From the NCBI GenBank assembly GCA_902791885.1, contig CADAXO010000124.1, forward strand, positions 1 to 7,557: DNA of 7,557 nucleotides, written 5' to 3'. Positions 1-5,637 of the stretch are shown here, piece after piece. Under the pieces are notes generated by a model. The model saw nothing but the letters and a program-made list of their open reading frames with translations, did not search any database and was not told the DNA's origin. How positions within the stretch are numbered: the stretch's first letter is position 1; the number at the start of each line of letters is the position of its first letter. This DNA is from Oscillospiraceae bacterium. Its GTDB lineage: Bacteria > Bacillota_A > Clostridia > Saccharofermentanales > Saccharofermentanaceae. Made by a program: the position numbers and the translations under genes.

Positions 1-381
1 GAACATGAGTCCTTTCCTGTCGTTGAAGCCTTTCATTACTGCTATAGCGAAAGGAACGAGCGTTACGAGAGTAACATCGTTGGTAAGGAACATCGCCATG
101 AGAAACGACAGCACGGTGAGAAGCATCGCAATGCTTCGCGATGTCTGAAGTTTCCTTAATAATCTGTCGGTAAGAAAATCGAAAGTTCCGATACGAAGGA
201 GCATTGCGACTACGAGCATCAGGCTCATTAAGATCGCGAGCACACGGAAGTTGATATATCCTATGTATTCTTGGTCCGGATGCACGATAAAACAGGATAC
301 TACAGCGAGTATTCCTGAGATTATCAGTATGGAATTTTTCTTAAACAACTCAAACACGGCACATATAATATCACCGTTCAT
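1..381 (-). CDS. SLC13/ArsB-like anion permease, N-terminal part (cut by left edge)
   Basis: Reading leftwards from ATG at 381-379, an open frame without stops runs to the window edge (127 codons). It begins MNGDIICAVFELFKKNS, followed by a hydrophobic helix (ILIISGILAVVSCFIV), the segment YINFRVLAILMSLMLVVAMLL, then GTFDFLTDRLL and SFLMAMFLTNDVTLVTLVPF. The order short helix, 'DFRVL' helix, 'G-F-DFLA' amphipathic segment and 'LTND' hairpin is typical of clostridial SLC13/ArsB/NhaD-type permeases, which are inner-membrane transporters of dicarboxylates, arsenite or other anions. The substrate cannot be told from this part. The start is not secure: AAAGGAA abuts the ATG with almost no spacing, and the frame stays open upstream to another ATG at 456-454. 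I prefer 381 because family members begin shortly before the first helix. It is divergent from the reductase gene at 451. Confidence 0.8.
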   Translation of the reverse strand, partial: MNGDIICAVFELFKKNSILIISGILAVVSCFIVHPDQEYIGYINFRVLAILMSLMLVVAMLLRIGTFDFLTDRLLRKLQTSRSIAMLLTVLSFLMAMFLTNDVTLVTLVPFAIAVMKGFNDRKGLMF

Positions 382-417
382 TTCCTTTATTAATAGAAAG
401 TTTGCATCCGGAGTCTT

Positions 418-423
418 TTTATA
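418..423 (-). promoter_or_regulatory. Possible -10 element for the permease gene
   Basis: On the minus strand TATAAA (423-418) matches the sigma-A -10 consensus at five of six positions and would give a leader of about 30 nt before ATG 381. No good -35 is visible at 16-18 bp. It lies in the short divergent region shared with the reductase gene. Confidence 0.3.
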
Positions 424-438
424 TCCCGGGCTGACCTC

Positions 439-444
439 TATAAT
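439..444 (+). promoter_or_regulatory. Perfect -10 hexamer close to the reductase start
   Basis: TATAAT lies at 439-444 and the reductase ATG at 451, only six bases (CGGAAT) downstream. If used, transcription would begin at or beside the ATG and give a leaderless or nearly leaderless mRNA. This fits the lack of a properly spaced Shine-Dalgarno site. The -35 region is weak (T-rich, 416-421). Confidence 0.45.
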
Positions 445-450
445 CGGAAT

Positions 451-1594
451 ATGCATTACAGAAAAGACAAACACGGCGAGGACATATCCATCTTAGGCTA
501 CGGCTGCATGCGTTTCACTTCGAAAGGCGGCAAGATCGATATCGCGAAACGGCGTTAATTATTTTGATACCGCATATATCTACCCGGGATCCGAGGCCGC
601 GCTGGGCCAGATAGTCGAGGAGAATGGTATCCGTGACAAGATCAGGATCGCGACCAAGCTTCCGCAGTATCTTGTAGGCAGTAATCCCAAGGCTTTGGAC
701 AAATACTTCGAGGAGGAGAAGAAGCGCCTCCGCACTGATTATGTCGACTACTATCTTATGCATCATCTGACCGATATCTCGGGCTGGAACAGGCTTAAAG
801 ACGTCGGTGCCAGGGAGTGGCTCGAACATAAGCGCGAGATCGGCGAGATCAGAAATATCGGCTTCTCCTATCACGGCGACAGCGACGGCTTTATAGAGAT
901 TCTTAACGATTACGACTGGGATTTCTGCCAGATCCAGTATAACTACCTCGATGAGAATACCCAGGCGGGAGTAAAAGGCCTTAAGGCCGCAGCGGAAAAG
1001 GGCGTTCCCGTCATAATAATGGAGCCTTTAAGAGGCGGAACACTTGCCGTTCTTCCCGACGGAGCCATGAAGATTGTGCAGAAAGAGGGAAGGGGCCGAA
1101 GTGCCGCGGAATGGGCTTTTCGATGGCTGTGGAACCAGCCTGAAGTCACGTGTGTGCTCTCGGGAATGAATTCCGAGGAGATGGTCTTAGAGAACTGCCG
1201 TACGGCGTCGGATGCAGACGCGGGCGAGTTCACCGAACAGGACTTTAAGCTTATCGAAGACATAAAGCAGGAGATTCAAAGGCTTGTTAAGGTCGGATGC
1301 ACGGGCTGCAGATACTGTATGCCGTGCCCCAGAGGCGTGGATATTCCTGGTATCTTCAGGTGCTACAATCACATGTATACAGAGGGAAAAGGCAAGGGAA
1401 GGACCGAGTTTATTCAGTCGATCGCGCTGCAGGATAACCCGGGGCTTGCATCTTTATGTGTCGGATGCGGCAAGTGCGAGAAACACTGCCCCCAGAACAT
1501 ACCCATAATAAAGACCCTGAAAACGGCCGATAAAGCCCTTGAACCCTGGTACTACAAGATAGGGATCAAGATCGGAAGAAAGTTCATTCTGTAA
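451..1594 (+). pseudogene. Fe-S aldo/keto reductase, broken near its 5' end
   Basis: Frame 1 starts at ATG 451 with [18 protein letters not shown] and CMRF, the usual N-terminus of this family, and reaches IDIAK before a stop at 556-558. The protein resumes in another frame at 551 with [15 protein letters not shown] and continues without a stop to 1594. The AKR catalytic tetrad is present in the second frame: Asp (codon 566), Tyr (578-583 region), Lys in IATKLP (656) and His in LMHHL (761). The C-terminus carries CxxCxxCxxCP (1298-1327) and CxxCxxCxxxCP (1457-1492), a double [4Fe-4S] ferredoxin-like module. About 11 residues of the helix between IDxxK and GVNYFD are missing, so a deletion of roughly 32 nt (2 modulo 3) explains the lesion better than a single-base slip. 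A product from the internal ATG 695 would lack the catalytic Asp, Tyr and Lys. The substrate is unknown. An assembly error is possible. Confidence 0.85.
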
Positions 1595-1601
1595 AATTAT
1601 G

Positions 1602-1610
1602 TGGTATTAT
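1602..1610 (+). promoter_or_regulatory. Extended -10 promoter for the 164-residue protein gene
   Basis: TGgTATTAT at 1602-1610 is an extended -10 (TGn plus a hexamer with five of six matches), lying just after the reductase stop. TTCATT at 1583-1588 could serve as a weak -35 with a 16-bp spacer. The predicted leader is about 30 nt and contains GGAGGA at 1637-1642. Confidence 0.45.
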
Positions 1611-1648
1611 AGATTAATCGTGTAAATAAGTGCTTCGGAGGATGGTTT

Positions 1649-2143
1649 ATGCTGGGAAAAGGAAGAGAAGTATTACATTATTTCGCTGAACGCGCAGCCC
1701 TTTATTGGGATCCTTCTAATGCAGCGAAGCTTCAGACTTTCATAGACGACCCTGAGAACACGTTGCCCTCAACAACTAAGCTTATCGTTATAGAAGGCGG
1801 CATGGCTGACGACAGAAAAGAGCTCTGCTATTCATTGAGAAATATGCTGAGCGGTCTTCACACAGTTATCGTCATCGTCAGCGGTGAGCCGACACTTTTT
1901 AATACCAGCGGACTTGTAGGTATCGAAAAGAATATCGTAGAGACATCCGAGACTTTGGTAAGCCTGTCGGGTGACCCTGATTACATTCTCCTTCACGGCA
2001 ATTTCATGGATGTTGAGTATACGCCTTTGCACGGCCTGTTCGATGTAGTATTCAGAAGACACTACTATGCCAAGGTTGAAGGCGATTCGGTGGAGGCAAA
2101 TGCCACTTCGATATTCAACAATATTATGGAGAGATTAAGATAA
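1649..2143 (+). CDS. Uncharacterised 164-residue soluble protein
   Basis: I do not recognise this family. The start is well supported: GGAGGA at 1637-1642 lies six bases before ATG 1649, and a promoter-like element precedes it. The sequence has no signal peptide, membrane helix or cysteine cluster, so it is probably cytoplasmic. It alternates hydrophobic strands and polar helices: KLIVIEGG (about residues 44-51), TVIVIVSGEP (about 72-81), DYILLHGNF (about 111-119) and LFDVVFRRHYY (about 129-139). This suggests a small alpha/beta fold, but no P-loop, GxGxxG or other nucleotide signature is visible. The N-terminal 40 residues look helical with aromatic residues (EVLHYFAERAALYWD). It is convergent with tcdA, and the two coding regions overlap by 9 bp at their stops. 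Codons look more A/T-ending than in the reductase gene. No function is proposed. Confidence 0.75.
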   Translation: MLGKGREVLHYFAERAALYWDPSNAAKLQTFIDDPENTLPSTTKLIVIEGGMADDRKELCYSLRNMLSGLHTVIVIVSGEPTLFNTSGLVGIEKNIVETSETLVSLSGDPDYILLHGNFMDVEYTPLHGLFDVVFRRHYYAKVEGDSVEANATSIFNNIMERLR

Positions 2144-2857
2144 TCCGCTGATCCCTGACAGGTCTTTGATGATCTGACTTGCCATGATAAGACCTGCGAC
2201 CGAGGGAGTGAAAGCTGAGCTTCCCGGTACATGACGGCCTGCATCATCTGCCTTGCCGCCGACGATATTCTTGATAGGTTCTTCCTTGGAATAGACAACC
2301 TTAACGCCTTTGATGCCGCGGATCCTTAATTCGCGGCGCATTGCTTTGGCGAGAGGACAGACGGAGGTCTTGCTTATATCGGCGACCTCGAACATCTCGG
2401 GATTCAATTTACCGCCTGCGCCCATCGATGATATCACCGGGATACCGGCATTCTTCGCACATGAGATAATCTCGACCTTCGCAGCGACGGTGTCCACACA
2501 GTCAGCCACATAATCGTAGGAATTAAAATCAAATTCATCCGAAGTCTCAGGAAGGAAGAAGCATTTCTTGACCTCTATATCGGCATTGGGATTGATGTCG
2601 CGGATGCGGTCAGCCATTACATCGACCTTGTATTTGCCGATCGTAGAATGAAGAGCGATTATCTGACGGTTCAGGTTGGTTACCGAGACTACATCATTAT
2701 CGACCAATACGAATGAGCCGACTCCCGATCTCGCGAGAGCTTCGGCCACATAACCGCCGACTCCGCCGACGCCGAATACGGCGACCTTGGAATTATGTAA
2801 TCTGCTGACCTGTTCATTACCGATCAGAAGTTCGAGTCTTTCAAACTGATCTTCCAT
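2135..2857 (-). CDS. tcdA: tRNA threonylcarbamoyladenosine dehydratase (ThiF/E1 family)
   Basis: TcdA uses ATP to cyclise t6A37 of ANN-decoding tRNAs to ct6A, acting in the cytoplasm or at the membrane face. Counting from ATG 2857-2855, the 240-residue protein has the E1-type nucleotide loop FGVGGVGG (28-35), an acidic pair at the end of the next strand (LVDND, 51-55), TNLNRQ (60-65) and the conserved lysine in GKYKVDV (74-80). It continues with CVDTVAAK (120-127), SSMGAGGKL (143-151), the family segment CPLAKAMRREL (167-177) and GSSAFTPSV (212-220). The length is normal. I chose 2857 rather than the upstream ATGs at 2869 and 2899 because GAGGT lies five bases before it. It overlaps the end of the glycerate kinase gene by 17 bp, which suggests translational coupling. 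It is the last gene of the operon and overlaps the convergent 1649-2143 gene. In other bacteria sulfur-transfer partners (CsdA/CsdE) assist TcdA, and none is visible here. Confidence 0.92.
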   Translation of the reverse strand: MEDQFERLELLIGNEQVSRLHNSKVAVFGVGGVGGYVAEALARSGVGSFVLVDNDVVSVTNLNRQIIALHSTIGKYKVDVMADRIRDINPNADIEVKKCFFLPETSDEFDFNSYDYVADCVDTVAAKVEIISCAKNAGIPVISSMGAGGKLNPEMFEVADISKTSVCPLAKAMRRELRIRGIKGVKVVYSKEEPIKNIVGGKADDAGRHVPGSSAFTPSVAGLIMASQIIKDLSGISGLS

Positions 2858-3944
2858 TAAAGACCTCATATGCTTTATTGGTAAGAAGCGAAGCGGCATT
2901 ACGCATGGCTTCTTCCTGTGTCACATTATCCGATATAGAATAAGCTTCGTCTATACCCATGGATTTAAGCTTTGAAGGATCCGCCTTGATGCAGCCTGCG
3001 AATGCGATGACGTGTTTGCCTGAAGATGAGGCAAGCTCTGCGATCACCGAAGGGGCTTTGCCCATTGAGGTCTGGTCATCAAGACATCCTTCACCGGTGA
3101 TCACGATATCGGCATTTGTAATCTCTGATCTGATACCCGTCTGTTCTATAAGAAGAGACGCTCCGGGAACAAGTCTTCCGTTAAGAAAAGTCCTCATCGC
3201 ATAACCCAGGCCGCCTGCGGCTCCCGATCCCGGAAATGAAGGATCGCCGCCAGCGAGGTCTGCGAATCTTAATATCCAGCCGTCCATCAGAATGCAGGAT
3301 TCACGGTCCGCGCCCTTCTGGGGCGCGAAGATCATGCTGCATCCCAGATCTCCGGTCAAAGGATTATCGACGTCACATGCTATGAGAAATTCAGACTCTG
3401 AAATACGCGGATCAAGACCGTTTGTATCTACGGATGACACATCCTTGAGACCTTCGGCGCCTTGCCTTATATCACATCCGTCATTATCCCTTATCTTAAC
3501 TCCCAGACGCTGAAGCATTCCCGCTCCGCAGTCGTTAGTTGAACTTCCGCCTAAGCCTATGATGAATTTACGGCATCCTTTATCCAACGCATCGGTGATC
3601 ATATCTCCGATCCCGTATGTCGTCGTATATAGAGGATCGCGCCTGTCCTCAGGGACCAAAGTAAGTCCGCAGGCCTGGCTTATATCCATGACAGCAGTTG
3701 TCCCCAATATTCCGTAACGGGCGGTCACGGGCAGGCCGATAGGTCCTGTGACTTCAGTTCTTACTGATTCGGCACCTATGGCCTTGGTAACTGCTTCATA
3801 TGTTCCCTCACCGCCGTCGGCAAGCTGTTTTACCGTTACCGAAGCCCCCGGGCATGCCTTCTTAATTCCTTTAGAAATGGCAACGCCCGCCTCATAAGAG
3901 GTGAGCGTGCCCTTAAACGAATCGGTGGCAATGAGTACTTTCAA
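2841..3944 (-). CDS. Glycerate 2-kinase (GarK/GlxK type)
   Basis: This kinase phosphorylates D-glycerate with ATP to 2-phosphoglycerate, feeding glycerate from glyoxylate, serine or sugar-acid breakdown into glycolysis. The 367-residue protein spans the whole family: N-terminal KVLIATDSFKGTL, ADGGEGT (42-48), VTGPIG (65-70), IGLGGSSTNDCGAGM (129-143), CDVDNPLTG (190-198), APQKGA (207-212), PGSGAAGGLG (238-247) and TGEGCLDDQTSMGKAP (283-298). It is a few residues shorter than many homologues, mainly before PGSGAAGG. The start is TTG (3944-3942), forced by the conserved N-terminus. It lies six bases after the stop of the DUF4349 gene and has no recognisable Shine-Dalgarno site, so translation probably depends on reinitiation by ribosomes leaving the upstream gene. 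Its end overlaps tcdA by 17 bp. No other glycerate-pathway gene is nearby. Confidence 0.94.
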   Translation of the reverse strand: MKVLIATDSFKGTLTSYEAGVAISKGIKKACPGASVTVKQLADGGEGTYEAVTKAIGAESVRTEVTGPIGLPVTARYGILGTTAVMDISQACGLTLVPEDRRDPLYTTTYGIGDMITDALDKGCRKFIIGLGGSSTNDCGAGMLQRLGVKIRDNDGCDIRQGAEGLKDVSSVDTNGLDPRISESEFLIACDVDNPLTGDLGCSMIFAPQKGADRESCILMDGWILRFADLAGGDPSFPGSGAAGGLGYAMRTFLNGRLVPGASLLIEQTGIRSEITNADIVITGEGCLDDQTSMGKAPSVIAELASSSGKHVIAFAGCIKADPSKLKSMGIDEAYSISDNVTQEEAMRNAASLLTNKAYEVFNGRSV

Positions 3945-3950
3945 TTTTTA

Positions 3951-5024
3951 TTACTTATTCTCCGCGGAATCTTCCGTCTTGTTCTCTTCTGTCTTAACGG
4001 GAGATTTGCTTAATGAAGCGGATGCGGCTGCCTTTCTTTTTCTCTTCTTGATGACTACAACAACTGTGATTACAGCCGCTATGATCAGTACGATTGTAAC
4101 AGAAAGGGGAATGACATTTCCTGCCGCGTCGATGGCGAGATCCTGGAAGTATTCCTTGGCTTCTTCGAGACCGTTGTGGAATGATTCGCTTACCTTTTCG
4201 CCGAAGGTCTTAACGTGAGGCTCCTCGGGCTCAACTTCCTCAAGTACCTCGGATACATGAAGTGTGAGTGTGCTGTATGAGGAGAGGTTCTCGAGCACGC
4301 GAAGCTGTGATTCGTAGCTCTCGATCTGGTATCTGACGTATGTTAATTCGTTCTGGAGCTGCAGGATGATATCGAGGTCATCTGCCTGTGCGAGAAGGTT
4401 ATTGAGTGTCTCCTGCTCGGTGCGAAGTGACTCAACCCTTGCCTGTGTGTCGGCGTAGGATAAAGTTACATCCTCTGTGTTCTCGTTCGAGCTTGTGATG
4501 ATGGATGCGTTTCCGATAGTGCCTACGAGTTCGTCCAGATCATCTGATGTGAGTCTGATCGTATAGCTTGCTGTTCTTAAGTCACCGGCGTTACCCGTGC
4601 CGCTGAATGTCTTGCTCTCGATGTAGCCGCCCATCTGTGCGATCCTGCTCTCGATGTTGCTTGTGAACTCTGTAAAATTCAATGTCTCGCAGGAGATGGT
4701 CACATACCTTATGAGCATGCGGTCCGTTGTTGCTGATCCGGGATCAACCGTAACTTCCTGACTGCCGACCGATGTGCTGCCTGCGCCTGCGTCCATGGGA
4801 GCTGCGTCATAGGCCTCTTCTGCCGCGTATTCATAGTCGTAATCATATGTCATGCCGTTTAAGTAATTGGCGTCTGCGCTTCTTGCTGAAGCCAACTCCG
4901 TAACTACAGGCTCGTTTGCGCTTTCCTCTCTGTCTCTTCTTGAAGAGGAGTTCTCGGAGCATCCCGAGAGCAGCAATGCTGCTGCCAAAACTATAGCCGA
5001 TATTGTCTTGTATGAACGTTTCAT
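3951..5024 (-). CDS. DUF4349 lipoprotein with C-terminal membrane helix
   Basis: This 357-residue envelope protein has a signal peptide with lipobox LLSGC (lipidated Cys22), then a low-complexity linker including a Tyr/Asp/Glu-rich patch at about 59-73. The conserved DUF4349 region covers about 103-262: RMLIRYVTISCET, a small domain with GGYIES (132-137), a coiled coil at about 193-246 rich in Leu/Gln/Glu, and the closing strand SSYSTLTLHV. An acidic-to-amphipathic segment follows, then one transmembrane helix (about 304-325), a KKRKRK stop-transfer patch and a charged cytoplasmic tail. The lipid anchor and the helix would hold both ends at the membrane. DUF4349 proteins are common in Bacillota, but their function is not established to my knowledge. 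ATG 5024-5022 is set by GGAGGG eight bases upstream, and this site lies inside a hairpin. It is first in an operon with glycerate kinase and tcdA. Confidence 0.9.
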   Translation of the reverse strand: MKRSYKTISAIVLAAALLLSGCSENSSSRRDREESANEPVVTELASARSADANYLNGMTYDYDYEYAAEEAYDAAPMDAGAGSTSVGSQEVTVDPGSATTDRMLIRYVTISCETLNFTEFTSNIESRIAQMGGYIESKTFSGTGNAGDLRTASYTIRLTSDDLDELVGTIGNASIITSSNENTEDVTLSYADTQARVESLRTEQETLNNLLAQADDLDIILQLQNELTYVRYQIESYESQLRVLENLSSYSTLTLHVSEVLEEVEPEEPHVKTFGEKVSESFHNGLEEAKEYFQDLAIDAAGNVIPLSVTIVLIIAAVITVVVVIKKRKRKAAASASLSKSPVKTEENKTEDSAENK

Positions 5025-5033
5025 TTTTCTAAC

Positions 5034-5066
5034 CCTCCGTTTTGTCGTTCACCCTTAAGACGGAGG
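5034..5066 (-). promoter_or_regulatory. Hairpin that pairs with the DUF4349 ribosome-binding site
   Basis: On the minus-strand transcript CCUCCGU (5066-5060) is perfectly complementary to ACGGAGG (5040-5034). After one C-A mismatch two more U-A pairs form (5058-5057 with 5043-5042), around a 13-nt loop. The pairing covers the entire GGAGG core of the ribosome site, whose start codon is at 5024. There is no U-run on either strand, so it is not a terminator. The geometry resembles a ribosome-site-masking structure such as an RNA thermometer or a translational switch. Control is inferred from the pairing alone. Confidence 0.5.
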
Positions 5067-5088
5067 CGGATACAGTCAGGTCACATTT

Positions 5089-5114
5089 GATTTCGAATTT
5101 TCAAATTCTTAATC
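5089..5114. promoter_or_regulatory. Operator-like palindrome in the divergent region
   Basis: GATTTCGAATTT (5089-5100) and AAATTCTTAATC (5103-5114) form an inverted repeat with 10 of 12 positions matching and a 2-bp centre. The core GAATTT-TC-AAATTC is perfect. It lies between the divergent DUF4349 and zinc-ribbon genes, upstream of both ribosome sites, where a dimeric repressor could act on one or both. No cognate regulator is in the window. Confidence 0.35.
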
Positions 5115-5124
5115 ATTCGATATC

Positions 5125-5153
5125 TTGTGAAAGCTCATGCCATAAATTAAGAT
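5125..5153 (+). promoter_or_regulatory. Possible promoter for the zinc-ribbon protein gene
   Basis: TTGTGA (5125-5130) and TAAGAT (5148-5153) are separated by 17 bp, each matching the sigma-A consensus at four of six positions. The predicted start, about 5160, would give a short leader with AGGAGA at 5175-5180. It lies just downstream of the palindrome at 5089-5114. Confidence 0.35.
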
Positions 5154-5187
5154 TGTAATCGGAATAAGAGTAACAGGAGAGAGAAAG

Positions 5188-5637
5188 ATGGGTTTGTTTT
5201 TTGATCTTGGTGATTTAATTGATATCGGCCTTCAGGTCGCACGTTCAGTAGAAGCTCACGATGAGAGGGTTGCAGCTCAGGCGAGGGCTCTGACTTCCCG
5301 TAATGAGGCAGAGAGAATGAGACAGCAGGCTGTTGCCGAGACTAAGGCTCTCGAGAACAGAAGACTTGCCGAGAAGATCGCTTCCGAGAGCGTAGGCATT
5401 GACTGCCAGGGCTGCGGAGCGAAGCTCGCTATACGTAAAGGATCGATAAGCTTTTGTGCTTACTGCGGTTCCGCGATAAGAGTTACGGCCGAAGGAAAGG
5501 CCTCGGTACTTTCGCCCGAGGCCCGTAAAGCCGTTATTGACCGCGCAAGGGCGGGAAAGGCCTCGGTACTTTCGCCCGAGGCCCGTAAAGCCGTTATTGA
5601 CCGCGCAAGGGCGGAACATGAGAAGAATAATCAGTAA
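5188..5637 (+). CDS. Small coiled-coil/zinc-ribbon protein with duplicated C-terminal unit
   Basis: This 149-residue protein starts at ATG 5188, seven bases after AGGAGA. The first 20 residues (MGLFFDLGDLIDIGLQVA) are amphipathic and could bind membrane or a partner. Residues about 22-66 are a charged, Ala/Arg/Glu-rich helix, probably a coiled coil. A zinc ribbon follows with C73-x2-C76 and C90-x2-C93 (CQGC...CAYC), then a tail made of two identical 20-residue units at 103-122 and 123-142. Each reads GKASVLSP then EARKAVIDRARA. Zinc ribbons of this type often sit in small adaptor or membrane-quality-control proteins, but I cannot name a family and make no functional claim. It has no signal peptide and is likely cytoplasmic. 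The 3' end overlaps the convergent lipoprotein gene by 7 bp. The exact duplication keeps the frame because it is 60 bp long. Confidence 0.8.
   Translation: MGLFFDLGDLIDIGLQVARSVEAHDERVAAQARALTSRNEAERMRQQAVAETKALENRRLAEKIASESVGIDCQGCGAKLAIRKGSISFCAYCGSAIRVTAEGKASVLSPEARKAVIDRARAGKASVLSPEARKAVIDRARAEHEKNNQ
5499..5523 (+). repeat. Hairpin inside first repeat unit
   Basis: GGCCTCGG (5499-5506) and CCGAGGCC (5516-5523) form a perfect 8-bp, GC-rich stem with a 9-base loop. It lies inside the coding region and no U-run follows, so it is not a terminator. Confidence 0.8.
5559..5583 (+). repeat. Hairpin inside second repeat unit
   Basis: This is the second copy of the same 8-bp stem (GGCCTCGG at 5559-5566, CCGAGGCC at 5576-5583), 60 bases from the first. 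The two copies can also pair with each other across units. Confidence 0.8.

Larger units (their letters stand above)
5494..5613 (+). repeat. Exact 60-bp tandem duplication
   Basis: Positions 5494-5553 and 5554-5613 are identical, with one further matching base at the right end. The unit encodes exactly 20 codons. With no base difference between copies, the duplication is either very recent, kept identical by slippage or recombination, or an assembly artefact. Confidence 0.97.

Noticed and set aside
379..456. Longer permease start at ATG 456-454, inside the same ATGCAT palindrome as the reductase start
   Set aside because: It is in frame, but the added 25 residues do not resemble the family N-terminus, and it would leave no promoter space between the divergent genes.
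515..874. Minus-strand open frame opposite the reductase
   Set aside because: It is antisense to conserved reductase sequence, with no start signals.
695..1594. Taking the reductase as an intact gene starting at ATG 695
   Set aside because: The conserved upstream segment with catalytic Asp, Tyr and Lys lies at 551-694 in the same frame, and the true N-terminus is at 451 in another frame, so 695 is only an internal methionine.
2855..2899. tcdA start at ATG 2899 or 2869
   Set aside because: GAGGT is correctly placed only for ATG 2857, and homologues start at the equivalent of MEDQFERLELL.
5034..5066. Rho-independent terminator
   Set aside because: There is a good stem but no T-run on either strand, and it lies in the leader of the DUF4349 gene rather than after a gene.
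5245..5619. Minus-strand open frame through the tandem repeat
   Set aside because: It is a shadow of the zinc-ribbon gene: it has no ribosome site, and its apparent repeats come from the same 60-bp duplication.
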